Below are positions 1 to 8,275 of a DNA stretch of 64,000 bases, one piece after another. The notes under the pieces are model-generated. The model saw only the letters and a list, made by a program, of their open reading frames with translations, had not been told where the DNA came from and ran no database searches. The DNA is from Salmonirosea aquatica. GTDB taxonomy: Bacteria; Bacteroidota; Bacteroidia; Cytophagales; Spirosomataceae. The DNA lies in assembly GCF_009296315.1 (NCBI RefSeq), contig NZ_WHLY01000002.1, positions 2,604,001-2,668,000 on the forward strand. Direction: 5' to 3'. Position numbers and translations under genes: made by a program. The stretch's first letter is position 1, and each line of letters starts with the position of its first letter.

Positions 1-671
1 CCGGGTTCCAGCGCCCGTGCTTCTACCGAACCAAGGCATTTCTGGACGGCGATTTGAGTCGCCGTCTGCGTATCGAGTTTGTCGAAATCGCTGAATCCGC
101 GAATGACATAACCTGAGCCTTTGCCATCTTCCGTGCGCACCGTCAGCGAAAAGTTGACGTTCGTACTGGGGTGATAGGCAAAAAGTCCTTTGGAATTCAT
201 CATTGCTGAGTACCCCCGCACATCTTCCAGAAAGCCCGCCCCTACCAGTTTTTTATCACGTGTTTGCTTTAGGCTTACGGCTACGGCCTCCGCCCGTCTG
301 TCGGGGTTTATATTGGCCGTAGATTCAAAGAACCCCTTGGATTTCCCGTAGGTCTGTGGTCCCAGCACACCTACGTACTCAGGATTTTCGGGAGCCAGTT
401 GCGCGAGTTCTTCCGAACGACGGACCACTTTTTCCAGGGATGCGTCATCGAATTCGTCAATTGTAGCGGTACCTACCTTCTTGCCAAAAGCCGATTGTAC
501 CGCCAGATTCTGGTTGATTAACCCACCACTGGTTGATACTTCGTTGCGGGCGTAACGGATATTACCGCGTTGTTCGCCTAAAATATTCGCTTCGCATTCG
601 TCGGCTTTGGAGAAAGCGAGGACTTTTTGCAGAATGGCCTTGGCCTCTGCTTCGGTTAGGATGATGGACAT
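1..671 (-). CDS. TldE/PmbA-like metalloprotease subunit, 3' end outside window
   Basis: This open frame runs off the left edge. The ATG at 669-671 gives a protein beginning MSIILTEAEAKAILQKV, which closely matches the complete TldE-like protein at 2506-3855 along its whole visible length (GNIRYARN, GTATIDEFDDASLEK, LAPENPEYV, SKGLFAYHPST). About 223 residues are visible, roughly half of a normal TldE. It starts 6 bp after the stop of the TldD-like gene at 678-2318, so the two form an operon. In characterised TldD/TldE pairs this subunit lacks the zinc site and partners the catalytic TldD. No signal peptide is visible although the partner has one. Confidence 0.9.
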   Translation of the reverse strand, partial: MSIILTEAEAKAILQKVLAFSKADECEANILGEQRGNIRYARNEVSTSGGLINQNLAVQSAFGKKVGTATIDEFDDASLEKVVRRSEELAQLAPENPEYVGVLGPQTYGKSKGFFESTANINPDRRAEAVAVSLKQTRDKKLVGAGFLEDVRGYSAMMNSKGLFAYHPSTNVNFSLTVRTEDGKGSGYVIRGFSDFDKLDTQTATQIAVQKCLGSVEARALEP

Positions 672-677
672 GGCTAC

Positions 678-2318
678 TTATATTTTTCTGGCTGTATTGA
701 TTACGTTCACTCCATTGAAGCGGGTCGTCGAACTGCCGTGCGATACCGCGCTCGACTGGCTGGGCTGGCCTTTGCCGTCGAAGAACGAGCCGCCCAATCG
801 GTAGTCGCGATCGTCACAGATCTTGGCGCATGAGTTCCAGAATTCCTGCGTGTTCGACTGGTAGGCTACGTCCTTGAGCATTCCGCCGATTTTTCCATCC
901 TTAATTTCGTAGAAAAGTTGTCCGCCAAACTGGAAGTTGTAGCGCTGCTGATCGATGGAGAACGAACCGTCGCCGATGATATAGACTCCTTTTTCTACAT
1001 CCTTGATCATGTCATCAACTGACAAAGGCGTTTTCCCCGGTGCGAGCGACACGTTAGCCATACGCTGAAACTGCACTGAACTCCAGCTGTCGGCGTAGCA
1101 GCAGCCCTGCGATTCATTTTCGCCAATGATGTGCACCTGGTCGCGGATAGCCTGATAGTTAACCAAGGTACCATCTTTCACCAAGTCCCAACGCTTGGTT
1201 TTTACGCCTTCGTCGTCCCAACCGACCGCACCCAGCGAACCAGGTTGTACTTTATCGGCAAAGAGCGTCACCTGAGGACTACCGTACTTGAAATCGCCCG
1301 CTTTCCACTTGTCCAGGGTAGCGAATGAAGTTCCGGCAAAGTTGGCCTCATAACCTAGCACCCGATCCAGTTCGAGTGGGTGGCCCACCGACTCGTGAAT
1401 CGTGAGCCACAGGTGCGAAGGGTCAAGCACCAGATCGTACTTTCCGGCTTCGACCGACTTGGCAGTGAGTTTTTCTTTGGCTTGTTTGGAGGCGGCGGTC
1501 ACGTCTTCCAGCATATCGTACCCTTTATTGTAGCGGGTCGTAATCCCCTTGATGCTGTCGGTCGGATTGGCCTGCAGGTACTCGTAGCCCATGCCCATCG
1601 GCGCGCTGAGCGACTGCCGGGTTTCGAACTTACCACTCTTGGGGTCAATGGCCGTGACGTTAAAAATAGGCCACATCCGGTGAATATCCTGATCGATGTA
1701 GGAGCCATCGGTTGAAGCGAAGTACTTCTGCTCATTGACCTGGAAAAGTACGGAATTGACGTAATTGGCCCCGTTTTTCATCGCGGCGTCATTCACCGTA
1801 AGCAGCAGATCCACCTTTTCCTTAATGGGTACCTCAAAGGCATTTTTAGTAATGGGCGCCTTCCAGCTCACCTCACCAAAACCTTTCTGCGGAGCCAGTT
1901 GTACGGGTTCCTTCATCAATTTGGCATTGGCCTTGGCAATCGCCACGGCTTCTTCGGCAGCTTTGGCGGTCTGGGCTTCGCTTTTGGCATCGACTACCGC
2001 AGCAAAGCCCCAGCAACCGTCGGCAATTACCCGTACACCCACACCGTATGACTCGGTGTTGACCAAGTTCTGTACCTTATCTTCGCGCGTCACGACAAAC
2101 TGGTTGAGGTACCTGCCGATGCGGATATCGGCGTAGGTTGCGCCCTTGGACTTGGCGGCGTTGAGGGCGGCGTCGGCTAGGCGTTTTTTTACGGCGACAT
2201 CCAGCGCTTTGTCAAGCAAAGCTTCGGGCGTCACCGCGCGGCCCAGTACCGGAATCGTCGGCAGCATGAGGGCGCCCGCGCTCATGCCGGTCAATTGCAT
2301 AAAGTCTCTTCGATTCAT
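678..2318 (-). CDS. TldD-family zinc metalloprotease with Tat-like signal (copy 1)
   Basis: A 546-residue TldD-like protein. The zinc/catalytic motif HESVGH (HExxxH) lies at residues 308-313, followed by PLELDRVLGYEANFAGTSFA. A cysteine-containing segment (NSCAKICDD, near residue 495) could supply a third zinc ligand, as the C-terminal Cys does in E. coli TldD. The N-terminus NRRDFMQLTGMSAGALMLP matches the twin-arginine pattern RRxF plus a mildly hydrophobic stretch, so export is predicted. E. coli TldD is cytoplasmic and about 480 residues. It lies upstream of and is probably co-transcribed with the TldE-like gene at 1-671. Its substrate is not evident; known TldD/E activities include microcin B17 maturation and degradation of unfolded peptides. 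Confidence 0.9.
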   Translation of the reverse strand: MNRRDFMQLTGMSAGALMLPTIPVLGRAVTPEALLDKALDVAVKKRLADAALNAAKSKGATYADIRIGRYLNQFVVTREDKVQNLVNTESYGVGVRVIADGCWGFAAVVDAKSEAQTAKAAEEAVAIAKANAKLMKEPVQLAPQKGFGEVSWKAPITKNAFEVPIKEKVDLLLTVNDAAMKNGANYVNSVLFQVNEQKYFASTDGSYIDQDIHRMWPIFNVTAIDPKSGKFETRQSLSAPMGMGYEYLQANPTDSIKGITTRYNKGYDMLEDVTAASKQAKEKLTAKSVEAGKYDLVLDPSHLWLTIHESVGHPLELDRVLGYEANFAGTSFATLDKWKAGDFKYGSPQVTLFADKVQPGSLGAVGWDDEGVKTKRWDLVKDGTLVNYQAIRDQVHIIGENESQGCCYADSWSSVQFQRMANVSLAPGKTPLSVDDMIKDVEKGVYIIGDGSFSIDQQRYNFQFGGQLFYEIKDGKIGGMLKDVAYQSNTQEFWNSCAKICDDRDYRLGGSFFDGKGQPSQSSAVSHGSSTTRFNGVNVINTARKI

Positions 2319-2505
2319 GGCTTCTGAAATTTGAGGGTCTTTTTAAATAATACAGAATTTACTTGGGGTGAATGCAAGTCAGGAATTTAGGGAAAATTAC
2401 GCTGCCAAGCACTCGTTGCTGGATGTACGGACGGAATTTCAGATAAATGGTGAGCATACGAAAAAGACGGGGTATATCATCTGCCATATACCCCGTCCCT
2501 GACCT

Positions 2506-3855
2506 CTATACCGCGTCCGACAAGCTCGAAAACGTAAAGTCGCGAATCTTCAACGGCGGTACCAGATTGCCGCTGATGCGCTGGGGTACCCCCATCGCTT
2601 CCAGGTTATTGAGCATGATGACCGGGCTTTCGTTGAAGCGGAAGTTTTTGACGGGGTACTTGATGACGCCGTTTTCAATATAGAAGGTACCATCGCGGGT
2701 GAGGCCTGTGTAGAGTAGCGTTTGCGGGTCCACGGCGCGGATGTACCAGAACCGCGTGACCAGGATACCTTTATCGGTGTTTTTGATCATATCCGCCAGC
2801 GACTGCGTGCCGCCCGCCATAATAAAGCCCGAAGGCGGGGGTACCCCTGCCACGCCCTTGGTCTGCGACCAGTAGCGCGAGTAGTACATATTTTTTACCA
2901 CGCCATTTTCTATCCAGGACACCTTCCCTTGTGGGCGGCCGTCGCTACCGCCGCCGCCGAAGCGTCCCCCACCGCCGCCGCCGAAGGGAGATCCGGGTAT
3001 TTCGAGGTTCATCGGGTCGGAGTAGATGTTGACACGCTCATCGAATAATTTTTCGCCCAGTCGGGTTTCGCCGCCTTTTTTACTCAAAAAAGAACGGCCC
3101 TCGTCGGCGTTGCGGGCGTCCATGCTACCCATCATGTTTTGCAGTAAGTCCACAGCCGCGGCAGGTTCCAGGATCACCGTATACTTGCCGGGTTCCAGCG
3201 CGCGGGCATTGACCGAAGCCAATGCTTTCTGCATGGCTACCTCGGTGGCGGATTTAGTGCTGAGTTTGGATACGTCGTTGACGTCGCGGATGGCGTAGCC
3301 CGAGCCCAGCCCATCAGCCGTACGGACGGTGATGGAGAAATCTACGGAAGTCGAAGGATTATAGCCAAACAACCCTTTGCTGTTGCCAATGGCACTGAAA
3401 CCAGCGGAATCCTCAAGGTACCCCGCTGCTACCAGATTTTTCTTGCGGCAGGGATCGAGGCTATCGAATGCCGCCTGAGCCCGGTAGTCGGGCGTAATGT
3501 TGGCTGTGGACTGCGCAAAGCTTTTCGGTTCCAGGTAGGTTTGGGGACCGAGCATGGGAACATACTCGGGATTTTCGGGTGCCAATTGCGCGATTTCCTC
3601 GGCCCGGCGTACGGTTTTTTCCAGCGAAGCATCATCGAACTCGTTGATCGTGGCCGTACCCGATTTCTTGCCGAACACTGCCGTACCGGCCAGCGACAGG
3701 TTGTTGGTTTCGCCGCTGGTACTTACTGAGTTGCGGGCGTAGCGGATGTTGCCCGTCCGGTTGCCACTCAGGCCCACACTCATTTCGTCGGCCTTGGAGT
3801 ACGACAGGACTTTATCTATAATTTTCTTTGCTTCTGCTCTAGTTAAGGTAGCCAT
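2506..3855 (-). CDS. TldE/PmbA-like metalloprotease subunit (copy 2)
   Basis: A 449-residue TldE/PmbA homologue beginning MATLTRAEAKKIIDKV, with no signal peptide. Conserved family segments include GNIRYARNSVSTSGE, NEFDDASLEKTVRRAEEIA and the C-terminal ENGVIKYPVKNFRFNESP. It lacks HExxxH, as expected of the non-catalytic subunit. A very glycine-rich loop at residues 289-307 (six then four consecutive Gly) is an unusual low-complexity insertion. It lies downstream of the second TldD-like gene (4036-5679), separated by 180 bp that carry an inverted repeat. The two genes appear to be a duplicated TldD/TldE pair. Confidence 0.9.
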   Translation of the reverse strand: MATLTRAEAKKIIDKVLSYSKADEMSVGLSGNRTGNIRYARNSVSTSGETNNLSLAGTAVFGKKSGTATINEFDDASLEKTVRRAEEIAQLAPENPEYVPMLGPQTYLEPKSFAQSTANITPDYRAQAAFDSLDPCRKKNLVAAGYLEDSAGFSAIGNSKGLFGYNPSTSVDFSITVRTADGLGSGYAIRDVNDVSKLSTKSATEVAMQKALASVNARALEPGKYTVILEPAAAVDLLQNMMGSMDARNADEGRSFLSKKGGETRLGEKLFDERVNIYSDPMNLEIPGSPFGGGGGGRFGGGGSDGRPQGKVSWIENGVVKNMYYSRYWSQTKGVAGVPPPSGFIMAGGTQSLADMIKNTDKGILVTRFWYIRAVDPQTLLYTGLTRDGTFYIENGVIKYPVKNFRFNESPVIMLNNLEAMGVPQRISGNLVPPLKIRDFTFSSLSDAV

Positions 3856-3864
3856 TTTTATTCA

Positions 3865-4006
3865 GTTGACAATTGACAGTTGAAAGTGGACAGCGTGCCG
3901 TAGACGGCTTAAATCGATTTGTTTGAGACTGGATAATTTTAGTAGAACAATGATAAAGTATGAAGTGGCTTTTCGAACAAAAAACTGTTAATTGTCCACT
4001 GTCAAC
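3865..4006. repeat. Inverted repeat between the tldE-like and tldD-like genes
   Basis: The 180-bp spacer holds arms GTTGAAAGTGGACA (3879-3892) and TGTCCACTGTCAAC (3993-4006), which are inverted copies matching at 13 of 14 positions. The left arm is preceded by a further related copy (GTTGACAATTGACA, 3865-3878). The arms flank about 100 bp with no coding potential. The arrangement resembles a small non-autonomous repeat of the TTGACAATTGACAG type. An mRNA processing hairpin is an alternative. Confidence 0.6.
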
Positions 4007-4035
4007 CGCGCGGGCGGCCCCGTATCCACTCTCTG

Positions 4036-5679
4036 CTAAATTTTCCTTCCCGTATTGATCACATTAACCCCATTGAAGCGCGTGGTGGCGCTACCGTGCG
4101 ATACCGCGCTGACCTGCGAGGGCTGGCCTTTGCCGTCGAAGAACGAGCCGAAGGTACGGTAGTCGTCCTGGTCGCACAGCTGGGCGCACGAATTCCAGAA
4201 TTCCTGGGTGTTGGACTGGTAGGCCACGTCGTCGAGCATACCCACGATTTCGCCGTTCTTGACTTCATAGAACAGTTGTCCGCCAAACTGGAAGTTGTAG
4301 CGCTGCTGGTCGATGGAGTAGGAACCACGGCCAATGATATAGATACCTTTATCCACGCCTTTGATCATATCCATCACACTGCGCTTCTCGGTACCTGCTT
4401 TCAGCGACACATTGGGCATCCGTTGAAACTGTACCGAATCCCAGCTATCGGCGTAGCAGCAGCCCTGCGACTCCTTCTCACCGATGATATGTACCTGGTC
4501 GCGGATGGCTTCGTAGTTGACCAGCACACCGTCCTTGATCAAATTCCACTCCTTGCTGGGTACCCCTTCGTCGTCGTACCCTACCTTGCCGAGCGTGTGC
4601 GGCTGGGTTTTGTCGGCCACGATATTGACGAGTTTGCTACCGTAATTAAAATCACCCGCTTTCCATTTGTCCAGGGTAGCAAAGGAGGTTCCGGCATAGT
4701 TGGCTTCGTAGCCGAGTACGCGATCCAATTCGAGTGGATGGCCGACGGACTCATGAATGGTCAGCCCCAGGTGGTTGGGATCGAGCACGAGGTCGTACTT
4801 ACCCGCCGTGACCGATTTGGCCCCGATCTTTTCCTTGGCTTGCTTCGCCGCATTGGTGGCGTCTTCCACCATGTCGTACGAATTCCGGTAGCCTACCAGG
4901 CCGTTTGGACCAGGAATTTTTTCGGAAGCCAGGCCGTCGAGGTACTCGTAGCCCATGCCCATCGGCGAACTGATGGCGTCGCGGGTTTTGAACTTTCCGG
5001 CCGCTTTGTCAATAGCCGTCACGGTGAATGTGGGCCAGATCCGGTGGATGTCCTGATCGATGTAAGAGCCGTCCGTTGAGGCAAAATACTTTTGCTCATT
5101 CACAAAAAACAAATTGGAAGTCACGAAGCCCGCGCCGTTTTTCAGCGCTTCACCATTTACTTTCATCAACAGGTCGATCTTTTCCTTGACTGGAATCCCG
5201 AAGGCATTTTTGGTCAATGGCGTTTTCCAGGCGACCTCACCTACTCCCTTTTGCGGGGCCAGAATCACGGGCTCGGTCTGGATTTTGGAATTGGCCTTGG
5301 CAATAGCCACAGCGGTTTCGGCGCACTTAGCAATGCCGTCGGGCGTCAGGTCACTGGTCGCCGAGAATCCCCAGGTACCGTTGGCAATTACACGCACCCC
5401 GATGCCGTATGACTCAGCATTGGTGACGTTCTGTACCTTCATCTCACGGGTAAAGAGGAATTGCTGCAGGTACCGGCCAATGCGCACGTCGGCGTAGCTG
5501 GCGCCCTTACTGCGGGCCGCGTTGAGGGCAATATCGGCCATCCGTTTCTTTGCGGCGGCATCAGCGCCAGGCTCCAGCAAATGTTCTACGGGTACGTCCC
5601 GGCCCATGACCAGGCCGAAAGGAAGCGTAGCCGCGCCCATCGCCAAGCCGGAGAGTTGCATGAATTTTCTACGTTGCAT
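4036..5679 (-). CDS. TldD-family zinc metalloprotease with Tat-like signal (copy 2)
   Basis: A 547-residue paralogue of the protein at 678-2318, collinear over its full length. HESVGHPLELDRVLGYEA begins at residue 309 and supplies the HExxxH zinc site. NSCAQLCDQDDY near the C-terminus keeps the two cysteines. The N-terminus QRRKFMQLSGLAMGAATLP is again Tat-like (RRKFMQ followed by a weakly hydrophobic stretch). It is the first gene of the second TldD/TldE pair on the minus strand. Both copies keep the catalytic motif, so neither looks like a decaying duplicate. Confidence 0.9.
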   Translation of the reverse strand: MQRRKFMQLSGLAMGAATLPFGLVMGRDVPVEHLLEPGADAAAKKRMADIALNAARSKGASYADVRIGRYLQQFLFTREMKVQNVTNAESYGIGVRVIANGTWGFSATSDLTPDGIAKCAETAVAIAKANSKIQTEPVILAPQKGVGEVAWKTPLTKNAFGIPVKEKIDLLMKVNGEALKNGAGFVTSNLFFVNEQKYFASTDGSYIDQDIHRIWPTFTVTAIDKAAGKFKTRDAISSPMGMGYEYLDGLASEKIPGPNGLVGYRNSYDMVEDATNAAKQAKEKIGAKSVTAGKYDLVLDPNHLGLTIHESVGHPLELDRVLGYEANYAGTSFATLDKWKAGDFNYGSKLVNIVADKTQPHTLGKVGYDDEGVPSKEWNLIKDGVLVNYEAIRDQVHIIGEKESQGCCYADSWDSVQFQRMPNVSLKAGTEKRSVMDMIKGVDKGIYIIGRGSYSIDQQRYNFQFGGQLFYEVKNGEIVGMLDDVAYQSNTQEFWNSCAQLCDQDDYRTFGSFFDGKGQPSQVSAVSHGSATTRFNGVNVINTGRKI

Positions 5680-5828
5680 TTATTTTACTATTAGATTCTG
5701 AATATTGAATTTTACTTGAATACGCTGACTGGCAGCTGTGAAAAACACACGTATCTGCAAAAAAGCCGGAAAATGCTTCGCAAAGGCAAATCAACATTAC
5801 ATCCTAAAAATTAGGAAAAAAACCTGAT

Positions 5829-5924
5829 TTACTTCTCAAAGATCAACCAAATCAGCAATGGAAAGACGAAAATAGGGAGAAATGCCCAAAGGACGATATA
5901 AGCCGAAAAATTTTTGTCAAACAA
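5829..5924 (-). CDS. Possible 31-residue membrane peptide
   Basis: Directly after the stop of the DUF1080 gene a short frame opens at a TTG (5922-5924). It encodes a strongly hydrophobic peptide (FSAYIVLWAFLPIFVFPLLI, then WLIFEK) ending with TAA at 5829-5831. One transmembrane helix would fill almost the whole peptide. There is no ATG and no recognised family, so it may be a real small membrane protein, a fragment, or chance. The rest of 5680-5925 shows nothing. Confidence 0.2.
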   Translation of the reverse strand: MFDKNFSAYIVLWAFLPIFVFPLLIWLIFEK

Positions 5925-5925
5925 A

Positions 5926-6855
5926 CTATTGCTTTGACTTCTTTTTGTAAGTACAGGCCACTTGATCCGAAATTTCGTAGTATGATTTGAAGTTGCTGGC
6001 TTTCGGATCCATGCAGCCCTTCAAGGGCAGAAGTTCAATTTTGCGGAAATCGATGGCATGGCTTTCGCTTTGCAGAGCGATGTAGCCCGATTTGAGCGGC
6101 TTATTGGCCAGTTTGCGCCAGGCAGCCGCGCTTTCCGGGGTGAAGTGCGCCGCTTCAAAACTATTATTTGCCGGGCTGGTAAAACCTCCGCCGATGCGGG
6201 TGTGCGTGTAGGTCAGGACAGTGTCGCCCTCAATGAGGTGGTAGATGATCGAGTCGCCATAGACAATGGCTTCGCCCTTCACCCATACATCGCCGTTGTA
6301 GGTTTTGGAGCTGGCGTCGATACAGTGGGCCATGTCGAGCTTGCCGTTGATGTCGGCGATGGTACCCGGCGAGCATAGGTTGCCCGTGTGGCGCTCGCCA
6401 CTGCCGAGTCCGCCCAGGAGTTGCATTTCCAGTGAGACGGGGAAGGTCTGGTCCTTGCCCAGGTTCCAGGCGGGTTCGGAGTGCAGCATCACGCCGCTGT
6501 TGCGGACATTCCAACTGTCGCCGCCCGGCAATTGTTCGCCCAGAAAACGGTACTCAAAACGCAGCCGATAATGTGAGAACGGCTCTTTGTAATACAAATG
6601 CCCATATCGCCCGTCGAAGCGGTCGTAACCGTCGTACATGACGCGGATCATCCCGTCTTCGGCTCGGAAGGTGTTTTTGTAATTATCATTCATCGCGTAG
6701 CCAGCGATTTTGACATCCCAGCCCGTGAGATCTTTACCGTTGAAGAGTTGAATCCAATCGGAGGATTTGGGGGCTTTGGACTGGGCATGAGTGGTTCCGA
6801 TGGTAAGGGTGCCTAAGAAGAAAGCAAAAGCGATGGCTTGGTAGCGTGTTCTCAT
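5926..6855 (-). CDS. DUF1080 (3-keto-disaccharide hydrolase-like) secreted protein
   Basis: A 309-residue protein with a signal peptide (FAFFLGTLTIGTTHAQ). It is followed by the DUF1080 hallmark WIQLFNGKDLTGWDVKI near residue 35 and a jelly-roll lectin-like fold signature (LRFEYRF, NSGVMLHSEP, ISLQSE-like ALQSESHAIDFRKIELLPL). The C-terminal GCMDPKASNFKSYY and a late Cys are common in this family in Bacteroidota. Members act in the periplasm or outside on 3-keto sugars or other glycans; the substrate here is unknown. It stands alone between the TldD block and a non-coding gap. Confidence 0.85.
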   Translation of the reverse strand: MRTRYQAIAFAFFLGTLTIGTTHAQSKAPKSSDWIQLFNGKDLTGWDVKIAGYAMNDNYKNTFRAEDGMIRVMYDGYDRFDGRYGHLYYKEPFSHYRLRFEYRFLGEQLPGGDSWNVRNSGVMLHSEPAWNLGKDQTFPVSLEMQLLGGLGSGERHTGNLCSPGTIADINGKLDMAHCIDASSKTYNGDVWVKGEAIVYGDSIIYHLIEGDTVLTYTHTRIGGGFTSPANNSFEAAHFTPESAAAWRKLANKPLKSGYIALQSESHAIDFRKIELLPLKGCMDPKASNFKSYYEISDQVACTYKKKSKQ

Positions 6856-6918
6856 GAAGTGAATGGCGAATTTGAATCTGTCCGGAATTTAATAGGAGAA
6901 GTCACCTTTCATGGAATA

Positions 6919-7053
6919 CTACTTTTTCGGCTCTTTCATGTCCGATAACTTTGCCAAGGGTAGGTACCCGCGGTAACGCTCGCCATTGACCGAATTGTTA
7001 GGATAATTCTTCATCCCCAAGCCAAGCAACAGACAGGTACCCGACGCCGTCCC
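6919..7053 (-). pseudogene. Possible C-terminal coding remnant
   Basis: The 393-bp gap between the DUF1080 and DUF58 genes holds one stretch that reads like protein: 44 codons on the minus strand including GMKNYPNNSVNGERYRGYLP and LAKLSDMKEPKK, ending at a TAG (6919-6921). The frame is closed upstream by TAA at 7054-7056. The composition (paired Asn, Tyr, Arg; two GGTACC sites) resembles neighbouring genes. I do not recognise a family. It could be the tail of a deleted gene or a 31-residue peptide starting at the internal ATG. The rest of the gap is featureless. Confidence 0.25.
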
Positions 7054-7248
7054 TTATCGTGTAGGAGCTATTTTCTCCCCATATATTCTTGTTTACACAA
7101 CTGTTATTAGGGTTTTACAGGTAAATTGCGGGTCAGGAGGCCTGTCAATCAAAAATTTCCTGATCCGTATAGGTACAGTGCAAAACATCCCTTAAATCTT
7201 ATTTTTTCAAGTGTTTTAGAACGTAAAATCTCCGATTTCAAAATACCA

Positions 7249-8115
7249 ATGGCTCACCTCGCTACCGATTTACTGAAACTCAACAATCTCCAGCTGGCCG
7301 GCAAGGTGGTCAGCGAGGAGCTGTGGCTGGGTATTCACGGCAGTCGCCGTTCGGGGGTAGGTGTGGAGTTCGAGCAGTACCGGCACTACCAGCCTGGCGA
7401 CGATCCCAAGCGTATCGACTGGAAACTCTACGCCCGCACCGACAAGCATCAGGTACGCGAATCGGCCACCGAAAGTAGCCTGCACATCCGGTTTCTGCTG
7501 GACCTATCGGGCTCCATGAACTTTACCGAGGGTACCTTGAGTCGCCTGGATTACGCCCGGATTCTGCTGGCATCGCTGGCCTATCTCGGCTATCGGCAAG
7601 GCGACGCCATGAGCCTGTACACCTTACACGGGGGTACTCTGCAGACGGTGGCGGTTTCGGGCAAGCAGGCTTTTCAGAAAATATTGTTTGGCCTGGAAAC
7701 GGCGCAGGCCAGTGGCGAATGGCAAAACAACGCAGTTGCCTTTCCCGAATTTTACGCCCGGCGCAAGGAAATGCTGGTGTTTGTTTCGGACTTGCTGCAA
7801 GCGGACGAAGAATGGATCAAGTTGATCAGAAGCATTGCCAATCCACGGCGTGAGATCGTTATTTTCCAAATCCTGGGCGACCAGGAACTGGACTTCGACC
7901 TGAAAGGATTCTATCGGTTCAAGGATTTGGAAACCGGCCGTGAGGTGGAACTGGAAGCCGCGGCCGTGCGGGAGACTTTCAGAAAAAATGCCGCCCAGTA
8001 CCTCGAAAGTATGGAGGAAGCCCTGCGCCTGCCGCACGTGCATCTGGTACGGGCCCGGCTCAGCGACCCGATCGCGGTCGTTTTGCGGGATTTCCTGGCG
8101 AAGCGAAAGGTATGA
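7249..8115 (+). CDS. DUF58 domain protein
   Basis: A 288-residue protein from the ATG at 7249 (MAHLATDLLKLNNLQLAGKV). An upstream in-frame TTG at 7126 would add 41 unconserved residues. The DUF58 core is clear: GIHGSRRSGVGVEFEQYRHY, QPGDDPKRIDWKLYARTDK, and a vWA-like segment beginning LLDLSGSMNF (DxSxS metal site). DUF58 proteins usually sit in MoxR/DUF58/BatA operons linked to envelope maintenance and aerotolerance. Here the BatA-like gene follows only after a 1.1-kb reverse-oriented insertion, and no MoxR gene is in the window. Confidence 0.9.
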   Translation: MAHLATDLLKLNNLQLAGKVVSEELWLGIHGSRRSGVGVEFEQYRHYQPGDDPKRIDWKLYARTDKHQVRESATESSLHIRFLLDLSGSMNFTEGTLSRLDYARILLASLAYLGYRQGDAMSLYTLHGGTLQTVAVSGKQAFQKILFGLETAQASGEWQNNAVAFPEFYARRKEMLVFVSDLLQADEEWIKLIRSIANPRREIVIFQILGDQELDFDLKGFYRFKDLETGREVELEAAAVRETFRKNAAQYLESMEEALRLPHVHLVRARLSDPIAVVLRDFLAKRKV

Positions 8116-8122
8116 GGTACCT

Positions 8123-8275
8123 TTATTCAGGTTTGATTGTAACAATTTTACCGTCTCGCATCACGACAAGCTCGGTACCTTTCTGCTTCTTAAACTCAAT
8201 GAGTTTTTCGTAGGTCTTTTTAAGACCGAACGAAATTTTTTCTCGCAGTTCTTTCTGTTCTTCAACTGTGGTCAT
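8123..8275 (-). CDS. Small protein paired with the zeta-toxin-like gene (antitoxin candidate)
   Basis: A 50-residue, Lys/Glu-rich protein: MTTVEEQKELREKISFGLKK, then a segment containing YEKLIEFKKQKGTELVV, ending RDGKIVTIKPE. Its ATG (8273-8275) overlaps the last 14 bp of the upstream zeta-like gene, which implies translational coupling. The N-terminal half looks helical and the C-terminal half like a short beta hairpin. Small proteins of this type commonly accompany Bacteroidota zeta-toxin-family ATPases, so an antitoxin or regulator role is inferred, not shown. Its stop lies 7 bp from the convergent DUF58 stop. Confidence 0.6.
   Translation of the reverse strand: MTTVEEQKELREKISFGLKKTYEKLIEFKKQKGTELVVMRDGKIVTIKPE

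Noticed and set aside
2506-3855. Gly-rich stretch of the TldE protein as a secreted repeat domain
   Set aside because: It is one loop inside an otherwise normal TldE and the protein has no signal peptide.
4096-5079. Long 327-codon frame opposite the TldD gene
   Set aside because: It lies antisense to a well-supported TldD protein and has no recognisable domain. Long antisense frames are expected at this GC and codon bias.
7126-7248. N-terminal extension of the DUF58 protein from a TTG
   Set aside because: The extension is basic and unconserved in character; the ATG at 7249 fits the normal family start.
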